Of a DNA stretch of 64,000 nucleotides, positions 33,702 through 42,586 are shown piece by piece. How positions within the stretch are numbered: position 1 is the first letter of the stretch; every line of letters begins with the position of its first letter. The notes under the pieces are model-generated. The model was not told the DNA's origin and made no database searches. It saw only the letters and a list, made by a program, of their open reading frames with translations. The DNA comes from Ktedonospora formicarum (lineage in GTDB: Bacteria; Chloroflexota; Ktedonobacteria; Ktedonobacterales; Ktedonobacteraceae). The stretch spans positions 744,001 to 808,000 of the forward strand of contig NZ_BNJF01000003.1 in assembly GCF_016587355.1 (NCBI RefSeq). Direction: 5' to 3'. The position numbers and the translations under genes are program-made.

Positions 33702-34394
33702 TTATATAGTTGCTTTACGAAGGAGCAGGTATGACGCAGGAAGGCAGAGAGCCACGGGAAGCAACAGCCAGGAGGCCAGTCCCACAGCCTTTTGATCCAC
33801 CATCCAGGTGAAGACGTTAAACCACAGACCATAGTAAGTGCATATATAAGAACCAATGGTGCCGAGTAGCAAGGCGAGGCCTCCGCCGATGAGCATGCCA
33901 TTACGCCCGGTGCGCTGATAGAGACAGGCGATGGTAAAGCCCAGGAAGAAGAGAAAGACCATACTGATAAAGTAGATCCAGCCTTGAGCCAGTAGCGAGC
34001 CATCATTTAAGAAGGGCAGGTGGAAGAAATGCAGGCGTAAGAACCAACCATTTGTCAGGTAATACTCGATTACCGAGAGCAGCAGGACCACCAGTGCCTC
34101 GATAAGACAGACCGCAAAAGCGACAAGCGCTGTCCCTACAAAGTAGTCAACGCGCCTGCGTCCAAAGCCCAGGACGAAGGGGAATGTGCGAGAGACAAGG
34201 ATAATGCCTACGATGAGCATATATATGAAGATCCCCGCCAGACCACCGGTATAGATGCCGGTGTCCGTCCGCGCGAAAAGGCTGATGATCATGTTAACGG
34301 TAAAGGATGGCAGGACGATCATAACCCAAGGAGCCAGCAGCCAGTAGAACCAATCCTTAGCGTGCAAATGCAGAATACTCTTTAAGCTATTCAT
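33702..34394 (-). CDS. ABC transporter permease (six TM)
   Basis: 230 residues with six hydrophobic segments in the ABC-2-like order, starting LLAPWVMIVLPSFTVNMIISLF. A cytoplasmic loop reads FPFVLGFGRRRVDYF, like the G-x-x-R-R-x-x-Y/F coupling loop of bacterial multi-gene ABC exporters under GntR control. Its ATG overlaps the ATPase stop by 1 nt (TTAATGA-type), so the two are coupled. The partner ATPase is at 34394. Probably a small exporter of lipid-like or peptide compounds. Confidence 0.8.
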   Translation of the reverse strand: MNSLKSILHLHAKDWFYWLLAPWVMIVLPSFTVNMIISLFARTDTGIYTGGLAGIFIYMLIVGIILVSRTFPFVLGFGRRRVDYFVGTALVAFAVCLIEALVVLLLSVIEYYLTNGWFLRLHFFHLPFLNDGSLLAQGWIYFISMVFLFFLGFTIACLYQRTGRNGMLIGGGLALLLGTIGSYICTYYGLWFNVFTWMVDQKAVGLASWLLLPVALCLPASYLLLRKATI

Positions 34395-35290
34395 TAAACT
34401 TCTACCGCCTTTCTGGCGATCTGGCTTTTACCTGTCAGGTGAACGACCAATTGTTGAAGTGAGACGGGAGCGAGTTCCAGCCCAAGCGCTTCTGCGTTCC
34501 GCCGCTCGCTCGCGTCCAGATGCCCCAGGATCGTAACTTCAGCCAGCGAGCCAAAGGACTTGCGCCCAAGTGTCTGCTTGTCCGCCGTGAAGGTATCGAT
34601 CTTTGAGGCGGACCCGACGAGGGTAAAGGCTTGTTCGCGCAGGGCATCGGTCTCCTCATCTATGATGAGGCGTCCCTGGTCGATGACCAGAACGTGTTCT
34701 AGCAAGCGACTTACTTCGTCAATCAGGTGCGTTGAGAGGACGATGGTGCGAGGATACTCAGCATAGTCCTCAATCAGCCTATCGTAGAAGATGCTTCGCG
34801 CCACCGGGTCAAGACCCAGGTATGGCTCATCGAAGAGCGTCAGGGGAGCGCGGCTAGCGAGACCAACAATAATCCCAAGCGCCGAGCTCATACCCCGCGA
34901 TAATGCTTTGATACGGCGCTTCGGGGGGAGATTAAATTCTTCAACCAGGGAATAAGCATACGCACGATCCCAGTTGGGAAAAAATGATACCGCGAGATCC
35001 AGAATGTCGCTGACACGAAAGTGGTCAGGATACTTCTGGCTCTCCTTTACAAAGCAGATTTGATTGAGCACTTTGCTATTCTCATACGGCTGCTCGCCAA
35101 AGACACTTACCATCCCACTGGTAGCGAAGGTCTGTGCCGTGAGGATCTGCATAATGGTGGTCTTGCCAGCCCCATTGCGTCCGAGCAGCCCATAGATTTT
35201 CTCAGGCTCAACACTGAAACTGACGTTATCGACCACGGTAACGTCACCATAGGTCTTCGTCAATCCATGCACCTCAATGACATTGCTCAT
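34394..35290 (-). CDS. ABC transporter ATP-binding protein
   Basis: 298 residues. Walker A GLLGRNGAGKTT near residues 35-46, Q-loop, a signature-like LSRGMSSALG (LSGGQ changed to LSRGM), Walker B LTLFDEPYLGLD and the switch His in VLSTHLID. The last 80 residues are an additional domain. It follows the GntR gene by 2 nt and overlaps the permease, an YtrA-type operon as in Firmicutes, where the regulator represses the exporter until an envelope-active compound is present. The substrate is not known. Confidence 0.93.
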   Translation of the reverse strand: MSNVIEVHGLTKTYGDVTVVDNVSFSVEPEKIYGLLGRNGAGKTTIMQILTAQTFATSGMVSVFGEQPYENSKVLNQICFVKESQKYPDHFRVSDILDLAVSFFPNWDRAYAYSLVEEFNLPPKRRIKALSRGMSSALGIIVGLASRAPLTLFDEPYLGLDPVARSIFYDRLIEDYAEYPRTIVLSTHLIDEVSRLLEHVLVIDQGRLIIDEETDALREQAFTLVGSASKIDTFTADKQTLGRKSFGSLAEVTILGHLDASERRNAEALGLELAPVSLQQLVVHLTGKSQIARKAVEV

Positions 35291-35292
35291 GG

Positions 35293-35658
35293 TCAGTGCT
35301 CCCCTCTCTCAATCATGGCGACAAGCTCTTCAGTCGTAATATTCAACTTACGCGCCTCTTGCAGCATAGTAACAACATATTGCTCATAGAACTGCTCTTT
35401 ACGCTTACGCAATAGCTGTTCGCGGGCGCTAGTTGCTACGAACATGCCAACGCCGCGCTTCTTGTATAGGATGCCCTGGTCTACCAACATATTGACCCCC
35501 TTTGCCGCCGTCGCCGGATTGATCTGATAGAAGGAGGCGAACTGGTTGGTAGATGGTACCTGCGACTCCTCTGGCAGTTGTCCGTCGAGGATGTCATTCT
35601 CGATCCGTTCGGCAATCTGCACGAAGATCGGTCGATTGTCATCAATAAAGTATGCCAT
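35293..35658 (-). CDS. GntR-family regulator (YtrA subfamily)
   Basis: 121 residues. It has an N-terminal winged HTH (FVQIAERIENDILDGQLPEESQVPSTNQFASFYQINPATAAKGV, quoted in part) and only a short C-terminal dimer tail (EQFYEQYVVTMLQEARKLN), the size and style of YtrA regulators. The ABC genes follow 2 nt after its stop, so it probably autoregulates the operon and responds to a compound that stresses the envelope. Confidence 0.9.
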   Translation of the reverse strand: MAYFIDDNRPIFVQIAERIENDILDGQLPEESQVPSTNQFASFYQINPATAAKGVNMLVDQGILYKKRGVGMFVATSAREQLLRKRKEQFYEQYVVTMLQEARKLNITTEELVAMIERGEH

Positions 35659-35782
35659 AGTTCATCACTCAACTGGTTAGTTACTCATGTAACTAACTAT
35701 ACAAGCAAAGAAGCTCAAAGTCAAGGGGGTGATGAGATGTGGATGGGAAGAAGCCGAGAGGAGGACACCACCATAGGAAATA

Positions 35783-35872
35783 CCGCTGCTGATGCTATTT
35801 TACAATTTGAACCCGGAATTTTTTGAGCTACGCTCTTTTCTGGTTCTTTATAAAAGGAGGCATCAGCAGCGG
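35783..35872. repeat. Long inverted repeat next to the N-acetyltransferase stop
   Basis: CCGCTGCTGATGC (35783-35795) is an exact inverted repeat of GCATCAGCAGCGG (35860-35872), with a 64-nt AT-rich interior. It may terminate the minus-strand gene that ends at 35878. Confidence 0.5.
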
Positions 35873-35877
35873 CGTTC

Positions 35878-36639
35878 CTAGATAGTTATATCGAAGAGTT
35901 TGGCGAGGGTCGCGACATATTCTTGCTCATTTGACAGGCTGCGCTCTTCGCGCCTCCCCTGAAGGGTAGTTATGAGTAGCAAATCGCTGAGGGTGAGGCG
36001 TCCATCTGGCAGAGCCAAGGAGCAGACCCGCTTTTTCGTGAAGCCCGAATCGGGCGACGTCTGATGGTAGTGACAGCGAGCGTTAAAGTCCGAAAGGGCA
36101 CGGGGCTGGAGCGTAAAGCGGTATTGGGGCTCAAAACCAGCCCCGTCGCGTTGCCGCAAAATCCAGTAATCGCCCTCTTCTATCAGTTGATAGGTGTGAC
36201 CATCCGCGCCATCTTGTTCAACCTCCAACTCCAGGCGAAGTGGCAGCCGAAACGAATCGCCGAAGCCCACATCAACCAGCCAGTCCGAACCCGCCAGATC
36301 GTGAACGCGTAAAGTCAGGTGGTCGAAGTCTGGATTGTAGCCCCCGTCTTGCTTCTGATTCGCCACTCCCGCCGAGAGCAGCGTCACCCGAAAGCCAAGC
36401 TCCCTTAGCAACCAGGCGAAGAGGCCATTCAGCTCATAGCAGAATCCGCCACGCCTACGGCTCACAATCTTATTGTAGAGCACCTCCTCATTCAGGACGA
36501 TAGGCTGCCCATAGTGAATCGAAAGATTCTCGAAGGGCACAGCAAGCATATGCGCTTCATGTAAAGCCTGTAGTGTCTCCAGATCAGGCGTAAGCGGCCC
36601 CTGATAACGAATGCGTTCGAGATAGTCCTGCGTATTCAA
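35878..36639 (-). CDS. nat: Arylamine N-acetyltransferase
   Basis: 253 residues with the acetyl-CoA-dependent NAT catalytic triad Cys67 (RRRGGFCYELN), His107 (FDHLTLRV) and Asp123 (VDVGFGDSF). It transfers an acetyl group to aromatic amines, hydrazines or related acyl acceptors in the cytoplasm; paralogues act as amide synthases in antibiotic pathways. The start is taken as TTG 36639 (MNTQDYLERI), because AAGAGGAG lies 6-8 nt before it and NATs begin this way. An ATG at 36666 would put that site inside the gene. Confidence 0.92.
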   Translation of the reverse strand: MNTQDYLERIRYQGPLTPDLETLQALHEAHMLAVPFENLSIHYGQPIVLNEEVLYNKIVSRRRGGFCYELNGLFAWLLRELGFRVTLLSAGVANQKQDGGYNPDFDHLTLRVHDLAGSDWLVDVGFGDSFRLPLRLELEVEQDGADGHTYQLIEEGDYWILRQRDGAGFEPQYRFTLQPRALSDFNARCHYHQTSPDSGFTKKRVCSLALPDGRLTLSDLLLITTLQGRREERSLSNEQEYVATLAKLFDITI

Positions 36640-36878
36640 CGGCTTTCTCCTCTTAAGCTGGCACATGTAGCAACTTCTTAATCTGGATGAGAATTGACAG
36701 AGCCTACTTTACCATAGCGACCTGAGTTGCCACACTGAACAAAGGTGCAGGATTGAGCCATCCCCAATGGTTTCATGACACCATTCACGCTACTCATTTG
36801 CTATTGCTACTGGGCTAGGTGCGTTGGCTACTCTAAAAGGAGAGGGATTAATGTAACCTGTAGAGAAGGGAGCAAGCA

Positions 36879-37520
36879 TTGTTGAGAATCGCACTCTTTG
36901 GCGCGAGCGGTATGGTGGGGCAGCGTATCGCACGTGAAGCATTGAAGCGTGGGCATAGCATTACCGCTATCGTACGTGCCTCCACCTATCTGACGATTTC
37001 GCATCCACGCCTGGAAGTGGCAGTAGCGGACGCGAGTGTACCCGCCGATGTAGCGGAGATCGTTCAGGGATATGATGTCGTTGTCAGTGCGCTTGGTCCC
37101 TCAGCGAGCGCGCCCGCCTCTACCTTTGTTGACCTGACGCGCTCGCTGATCGAGGGAGTTGGACGTTCAGGTGTTCCGCGTCTCATAGCGGTAGGAGGGG
37201 CAGGGAGCCTGGAAGTTAAGCCTGGGGTTCAGTTGATGGATACTCCCGACTTTCCTGAGGACTTGCAGGCGATAGCGCGCGCGCATAGAGAGGCCCTTGC
37301 CTACTATCGTCCGGTCAACGCTTTCGACTGGACGGTTATTAGTCCCGCCGCCAATATTGAGCCGGGTCAGTGTACGGGCCATTATCGGACCGCGACAGAT
37401 CAACTTGTCACCAACGCGCAGGGTGAGAGCAATATTTCTGTCGAGGACTTTGCCATCGCGGTCCTCGACGAACTTGAGGAGCCTCACCATAACCGCCAGC
37501 GTTTCACAGTTGGCTACTGA
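36879..37520 (+). CDS. NAD(P)-binding (NmrA/SDR-a-like) oxidoreductase
   Basis: 213 residues. RIALFGASGMVGQRIAREAL at the very N-terminus is the GxxGxxG loop of atypical SDR proteins that bind NADP with little catalysis or act as redox sensors. VVSALGPSA and RLIAVGGAGSLE follow in the family order. The start is TTG at 36879 or 36882, with GAAGGGAG 6 nt upstream. It is alone on the plus strand, flanked by nat and the GH52 gene, with a strong terminator about 185 bp downstream. Confidence 0.85.
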   Translation: MLRIALFGASGMVGQRIAREALKRGHSITAIVRASTYLTISHPRLEVAVADASVPADVAEIVQGYDVVVSALGPSASAPASTFVDLTRSLIEGVGRSGVPRLIAVGGAGSLEVKPGVQLMDTPDFPEDLQAIARAHREALAYYRPVNAFDWTVISPAANIEPGQCTGHYRTATDQLVTNAQGESNISVEDFAIAVLDELEEPHHNRQRFTVGY

Positions 37521-37704
37521 CCGTAAATGATGGTCGTATTCGTGCCACACCCCTCCTGGCTACAGCCCCCCGTCACCGACAAGCACTTCTCTGCGAGCAG
37601 TGAGGGCAGTTGTTCCATTGCTAAAGCAAGCTGGGATCGACCACTAGGAGGCAAAAATCGCCCCGTGTGAGTGATGCGTCTCTGGCACTGAACAGTGTCG
37701 GTTC

Positions 37705-37733
37705 GGTGGGGCCACGCCTGGCGTGGCCCCACC
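37705..37733. terminator. Bidirectional GC-rich terminator
   Basis: Perfect 13-bp stem (37705-37717 with 37721-37733), 3-nt loop, between the NAD(P)-binding protein gene and the convergent GH52 gene. Confidence 0.75.
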
Positions 37734-37812
37734 ATCCTTTATACAAAGCTCACTCTCAGAAGCAGGCTCCATGAGAAGTAGGTGTCTCTTTTTTTCTTGT
37801 TGGTGCGTTTGC

Positions 37813-39918
37813 TTACTCATCCAGCCAGAGGATAGCGCTGACACCGCGAGGATAGTACAGGCTAGCGCGTGCGATTCCTGCCACTATCTGATCGCTCCAG
37901 GCATAATAAGCGCTCTCGGGACGTGTCAGCCAGTGGACATGCGCGGCGTCCGCGACCGCCATATGTTCATCATGCGGCACCTGGAATATCTGGCGCGCGA
38001 CATACTGGCAGAGATAGATCTTGCTTAGCCAGGAATTGTCGCTGGTCGATGAGAGCTTCCAACCTCCATCGGGGAAGAGGCAGGTCCCTGGTTGCAGCAC
38101 TGTTTCAAGATGCGTTGCCAGGGCTCGGATATATGCCCCAAAGCGTCCATCCGCTTTCAAGACCTCCCGATTCCCTGTCACATAGGGGAAGATCAGGCCC
38201 TCGATGGCGGGAATGATACGCGAGGTGTTGCCATCCTCAAAGACGGCGGGAATATAGCCATCGGAGGTGAGGTGGTCCGCGACCGTGTTCGCGCAGCGTT
38301 CGGCCTGAAGTCCCGCCGTTTGAGCCGGATCTTGCATCCCATGCTCCACGAACAAGCGCTCAAGTTGGACATAAGCTGCCCAGGTCTTGCTCGCGATATA
38401 GATGTTGTTGCGCGCCTGCCCCAATGAGGTGTCCAGGCTATCATAGGTCGTGATCTCGCCCTTACCCATGGCTCGTATGGAATCCAGGCCCATCAGGCCA
38501 TTGCGCCGCTCCGGCTCAGGATCATCACGATTGAGCAGGCTATTAAAGCAGGCGATGAGCGTCGCCATGCGAGACTGTAACCATTCCTGATCCCCTGTAA
38601 GGGCCACATAGGTTGTCGCGCAACAGATCCAGTTGAGGAGTTGCTCGGTTGTCATATAGGAGAAGCAGCCATCAATAAGCGGCTGTTCATAGGACGAGTA
38701 GTGCGCGGGGGAGAAGGTGTTGCCTATACCCATATCGTGCGTGAAGCTAATACCCCCTGGATACTCCATTCCCTCGCCGGGGAAGTGAACCCGGTCCTCG
38801 TAGCTATAGCGCTCGACGTACAGATCGAGCACATTGCGCACCGTCCAGGGGCTGAAGCGCAACTCATAGAAGAGTTGGTCAGCCGTCAGGTCGAAGGTAT
38901 TCATCATGCGATACTCACCTTCGTTGACCACCCACAGTGGCTTCCCATCTTGCTCAAGGAGTTGTGTGCTCCCATAGTAGCTATGGATCGCGTGAGCCAA
39001 CATAAAGCGCTGATCGGCGCTCAGCTTGGTTTGCGACAGAAACCGATTATCCTCACGACAGGAGGCGATGAGCTCGTCAATATGCTCTAACGCGTAGCTC
39101 GCGACCGCTTCGAGCGTGGGGAAGAAGCGCGTATAATAATAACTCGTATCCAGGTTAGCCGTCACGATCCCGGCCCGATGGAAGCAGAGCGCGAACTGGT
39201 AGGTACGGCACTCCCCGGCGGGTACGTCCATTATCAGCGCGGCGCATGAGCCCAGACCAAAGCCCCACTGCTCCGGGGGCCTGCTGAGAATCTCTTCCAT
39301 ACCGAAGTGTTGCGCGGAACGCAAGCCCTCGCCCTTGCCCACTATACCCAGGATGCGCCCCTGCCCGATACCCACAATCTCACCGCCAGTCGCGACATCC
39401 AGGCGGCGCATTGAGCTGTAAGGGTCACTGCCCTGGAAGCCAAAGAAGGCACGCCGTAGACTGGTTCCCTCTCGATTATCGATGCTCAACTCGGCGAAGA
39501 CAGCGGGCAAGATGGCGCGCTTGACCTCATCCGCGCCTGCTATCGCCGGATCAGGCAGCAAGCGCGCGGGAGAGTAGATACTAAAGCTCAGATCTCCTGC
39601 TCGCCAGCTATCGATAGCAACATCAAACTCGCGCGTGATCTGCCCCTGCGCGAAGGGCCTGACAAGTTGCGTGCTCTGAGGCTGTTCGCCCTGCTGCTCA
39701 ACACTGTAGCGCTTGCTCTCGTCCTCCTCCGCCGCCGCGAAGAAGGGAAGCGCCTCAAAATAAGACTCATCGCGCGCCTGGAGGCCAATATATACATTCT
39801 GGTTCGCGGGTCCGTCTAGCTCAAGTCCTAGCCCGCCCTTCGCGCCAGGGAACCCCAGCGTAAACGAAGCAAAGGCTCCGATTGGCGAATGGTGAGCGTT
39901 AAAAAATGTCTTCGACAC
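37813..39918 (-). CDS. xynB: GH52 beta-xylosidase
   Basis: 701 residues, the normal GH52 length. The opening FFNAHHSPIGAFASFTLGFPG (quoted in part) is the family signature. The catalytic nucleophile is Glu335 in NEGEYRMMN, the same number as in the Geobacillus enzyme. The acid/base is Asp493 or Asp496 in TYDSLDTSLGQARNN. It hydrolyses xylo-oligosaccharides to xylose with retention. There is no signal peptide, so it acts inside the cell after uptake of oligomers. No transporter or xylanase gene is next to it, so it is an isolated plant-polysaccharide gene. A family-A element lies just upstream. Confidence 0.96.
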   Translation of the reverse strand: MSKTFFNAHHSPIGAFASFTLGFPGAKGGLGLELDGPANQNVYIGLQARDESYFEALPFFAAAEEDESKRYSVEQQGEQPQSTQLVRPFAQGQITREFDVAIDSWRAGDLSFSIYSPARLLPDPAIAGADEVKRAILPAVFAELSIDNREGTSLRRAFFGFQGSDPYSSMRRLDVATGGEIVGIGQGRILGIVGKGEGLRSAQHFGMEEILSRPPEQWGFGLGSCAALIMDVPAGECRTYQFALCFHRAGIVTANLDTSYYYTRFFPTLEAVASYALEHIDELIASCREDNRFLSQTKLSADQRFMLAHAIHSYYGSTQLLEQDGKPLWVVNEGEYRMMNTFDLTADQLFYELRFSPWTVRNVLDLYVERYSYEDRVHFPGEGMEYPGGISFTHDMGIGNTFSPAHYSSYEQPLIDGCFSYMTTEQLLNWICCATTYVALTGDQEWLQSRMATLIACFNSLLNRDDPEPERRNGLMGLDSIRAMGKGEITTYDSLDTSLGQARNNIYIASKTWAAYVQLERLFVEHGMQDPAQTAGLQAERCANTVADHLTSDGYIPAVFEDGNTSRIIPAIEGLIFPYVTGNREVLKADGRFGAYIRALATHLETVLQPGTCLFPDGGWKLSSTSDNSWLSKIYLCQYVARQIFQVPHDEHMAVADAAHVHWLTRPESAYYAWSDQIVAGIARASLYYPRGVSAILWLDE

Positions 39919-39943
39919 AAGACTACCTCACACGTTCAAAGTG

Positions 39944-40008
39944 CTGATACGAACACCAACGCCGCCTGACCAGCGGCTAGTGCTGGCGCGCTCAGGTATT
40001 CATACAAG
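39944..40008. repeat. Degenerate family-A palindromic element
   Basis: The interior CAGCGGCTAGTGCTGGCGCGCTCAGG resembles other family-A copies (quoted piecewise: GGCTAGTGCTGG and GCGCGCTCAGG). The ends CTGATACGAACACC and GGTATTCATACAAG have drifted. Confidence 0.6.
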
Positions 40009-40303
40009 GATGCTTCCAAAACTGCGAAAGAATGTGCCCCACATTCTCTAAATAAGCTCATAACGAGCGACACACGTTCATACTACATTACCATGCGCCA
40101 GTTTTGCCAGAGTAGTGAAGGCAGGCAGCAACTATTCAGGTAGAATGCAAGACTTGCATGTGGCTCAGGGAATCGGGTAAGCTGAGCTTATAGATCGAAA
40201 TGCCCGGACAGGCGCCATTAAGAGCGCGCCAGTATAAGGTAAAAGCACCATTTTTCTGGTGAATCTTTGCAATCAAGTAAAGTTAAGTCTACGTAGCAAA
40301 GGC

Positions 40304-40347
40304 GGACCTATACAGCAACACCGCTTTCGCGGGTGTTGTACAGGTCC
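40304..40347 (-). terminator. Hairpin after the MFS gene
   Basis: An imperfect inverted repeat with ends GGACCT (40304-40309) and AGGTCC (40342-40347) and inner CAACACCGC/GCGGGTGTTG, 26 bp past the stop at 40373. The rest of 40009-40303 holds nothing I recognise. Confidence 0.6.
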
Positions 40348-40372
40348 ACCAATCTCTGAAAACTTCCCTCCC

Positions 40373-41689
40373 CTACCGCTTACTTATCTCAAGCGACCGT
40401 TGCCATAGCCAGCCCACGAGTGTGACAGCCAGGACGAGCAGGGCGCAGACAAACAGAGCGATGGGCGCGCCATAGAGACCCGCTAGCCAGCCCGTCAGGA
40501 CATATCCTAGTGGGAGGCTCCCATCGAAGAGGAGTACCTGGATGCTCATGACACGCCCGCGCAGGTGGTCAGGTGGCAGCGCCTGAAGCGTCGCCATAGA
40601 TTGAGAGGCGAAAGCCGTCTCCACAAAACCTACACACGCGATGAGCGCCAGCGACAGCAAATAGATCCGCGAACCCGCGAAGGCAATCTCTAATCCACCA
40701 AAGACAAGCATTATGATGAGTACGCGGCGGATGCTGGCCTTCTGATTTCCCCAGGCTAGCCAGAGCGTCGAGAGAAACGCGCCCACCCCAAAGGCAGCCG
40801 AGAGGAAGCCATAACCAGGAGCGCCCTCATTGAGTACGTTGGTCGCGAAGAGCGGCAGAATTACGTTAAAGTTTGAGCCGAAGAGCAGCGCCAGGCCCAC
40901 AACCATGATGAGCAAGAGAACAACCGGGGTTATCCGAACATAGCTCCATCCCTCTCCGAGGCTTTGCCAGGTACTTTGACGCTTTTCGCTGTCAGGTCGG
41001 ACCTGGGCATGCAGTTCGCTACTCCTCATAAGAAGGAGGGCGATGATGACTGCCAGAAAGCTGACCGCGTTGAGCAGAAAGAGCATGGTCACGCCGCTAG
41101 CAGCGATGATAATGCCTCCCAGGCTCGGCCCAATGATGCGTGCCAGGGTAGTGACAGAGGAATTGAGCGCGATAGCGTTCGGCAAATCCTCGCGCCCGAC
41201 CATCTCAACCACAAAGGCCCGGTTCGTGGGGAAGTCCAGGCTATTCGTCAATCCAAGGAGCAGGGCCAGAACATAGATATGCCAGACCTGGACCGAGCCA
41301 GTATAGATCAGTAACCAGAGCAGGAAGGCCTGAAGCATTGCCGCCGACTTTGTAATGAGTAATACATGCCGCTTGGGCCAGCGGTCAGCGAAGACACCAC
41401 CAAAGAGCGAGAAGAGCAGAATGGGAAGCGCCTGCAAGGCTCCGACAAAGCTGAGTTGCCAGGCATTATGCGTTAGTTCCAGCACCAGCCACGCCTGACC
41501 GATGCTCTGCATCCACGAACCCAGCACCGATACGATCTGTCCAGACCAGAAGAGGCGAAAGTTGCGCTGCTGCAAAGAGGTAAAGGCGCGTGACATTCCT
41601 TCCACCCATTTCCCTGCTGACGGTGTCTCCGGAACCACTTCGCGACCCAGATCTGTCTGCTTCTGAACGTCAGCCGAATTCTCTGTCAT
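40373..41689 (-). CDS. MFS transporter, MFS_3/EntS-like
   Basis: 438 residues with 12 membrane helices. LFGGVFADRWPKRHVLLITK near residues 75-95 is motif A, and RAFVVEMVGREDLPNAIALNS after TM4 is the family's R-A...N-A-I/L-N loop. Such proteins export siderophores, macrolides or other small compounds. ATG 41689 is chosen because AAAGG lies 9 nt before it; an ATG at 41695 would leave only 3 nt. The start region MTENSADVQK is polar and cytoplasmic. It is monocistronic with a hairpin behind it. Confidence 0.9.
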   Translation of the reverse strand: MTENSADVQKQTDLGREVVPETPSAGKWVEGMSRAFTSLQQRNFRLFWSGQIVSVLGSWMQSIGQAWLVLELTHNAWQLSFVGALQALPILLFSLFGGVFADRWPKRHVLLITKSAAMLQAFLLWLLIYTGSVQVWHIYVLALLLGLTNSLDFPTNRAFVVEMVGREDLPNAIALNSSVTTLARIIGPSLGGIIIAASGVTMLFLLNAVSFLAVIIALLLMRSSELHAQVRPDSEKRQSTWQSLGEGWSYVRITPVVLLLIMVVGLALLFGSNFNVILPLFATNVLNEGAPGYGFLSAAFGVGAFLSTLWLAWGNQKASIRRVLIIMLVFGGLEIAFAGSRIYLLSLALIACVGFVETAFASQSMATLQALPPDHLRGRVMSIQVLLFDGSLPLGYVLTGWLAGLYGAPIALFVCALLVLAVTLVGWLWQRSLEISKR

Positions 41690-42096
41690 GCACATGGGCC
41701 TTTCTAGTATTTATCAAGTCATATTTAATCTATAACTACCTGCATAACGAGCAAAACACAACAATATCGTCGTGATTCTCAGGCCAACAGGTGAGGTTGA
41801 GAGTATATCGGAGGCAAAAACAAAAAACATCGTCCATATGGACGATGCCAGATCCTTGACAGAAGTGTTATAATTATGATGAGAAATAAGGCCCCTTCCA
41901 TCGGGCGCTGCATATAAATTTCTACTATTTGTTAACCCTCCCTTCTCCCCCTTTCAGATAGCTCGACTTCTGCGTATGATTTCGAGGTAGGTCATCAGGT
42001 TCTCTGGCTTCTGCATATTCGTTATAGAAAAAGAATGGTAGAGAGTAGTTACCACTGATAACGAGAAACTTTGAAAATATTTATGAGGAAGTGAGT

Positions 42097-42369
42097 ATGT
42101 GCAGAAATATCAGGCCACTCTACAACTTTGATCCACCGACGACAGAGGAAGAGCTTCATGCCGCCGCGCTGCAATTTGTGCGCAAGGTAAGCGGTTTCAA
42201 TAAGCCCTCCAAGACCAACGAAGCCGCGTTTTATGCCGCCGTTGACGCCATTACGGCCATTGAGCAGACCCTTTTAAGCTCGCTTGAGACAAACGCTCCC
42301 CCACGCAATCGCGAGGAGGAGGCAGCCAAAGCGCGCGAGCGTAACGCGCAACGCTTCGCGAGAGGATAG
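42097..42369 (+). CDS. DUF2277 protein
   Basis: 90 residues. It opens MCRNIRPLYNFDPPTTEEEL, the hallmark of DUF2277, and continues AALQFVRKVSGFNKPSKTNE. Function is unknown. The Cys at residue 2 and a His-free basic C-terminus (KARERNAQRFARG) are usual for it. GAGGAA stands 6 nt before ATG 42097; the earlier in-frame GTG is not preferred. A 56-bp perfect palindrome begins 4 bp after its stop. Confidence 0.88.
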   Translation: MCRNIRPLYNFDPPTTEEELHAAALQFVRKVSGFNKPSKTNEAAFYAAVDAITAIEQTLLSSLETNAPPRNREEEAAKARERNAQRFARG

Positions 42370-42372
42370 AAT

Positions 42373-42428
42373 ATCAACGACATCTTGAAAAAAGTTTTCG
42401 CGAAAACTTTTTTCAAGATGTCGTTGAT
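42373..42428. repeat. 56-bp perfect palindrome without loop
   Basis: 28-bp arms 42373-42400 and 42401-42428 are exact inverse complements with a CG|CG centre. Runs of A6 and T6 sit inside the arms. It lies just after the DUF2277 stop and can act as a terminator in both directions. Confidence 0.9.
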
Positions 42429-42448
42429 CGTCGGCACACACGATCACC

Positions 42449-42478
42449 CATATGTAGCCGTGTCGCTTCAGCAGCGGC
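42449..42478. repeat. Family-B2 short repeat (CATATGTAGCC...CGCTTC...GCAGCGG)
   Basis: CATATGTAGCCGTGTCGCTT followed by CAGCAGCGG. Two more copies stand at 52264-52290 and 52299-52327, so this is a dispersed unit. Confidence 0.6.
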
Positions 42479-42586
42479 TTCCCTGCGGCTCCTGAGATAG
42501 TAGTCCCTCTTTCATACGCATCCTCAGACGGTATGTTACAATAAGGCCAACAATTGTCCACAGCGAGGAGGCATGAGTATAATTTC

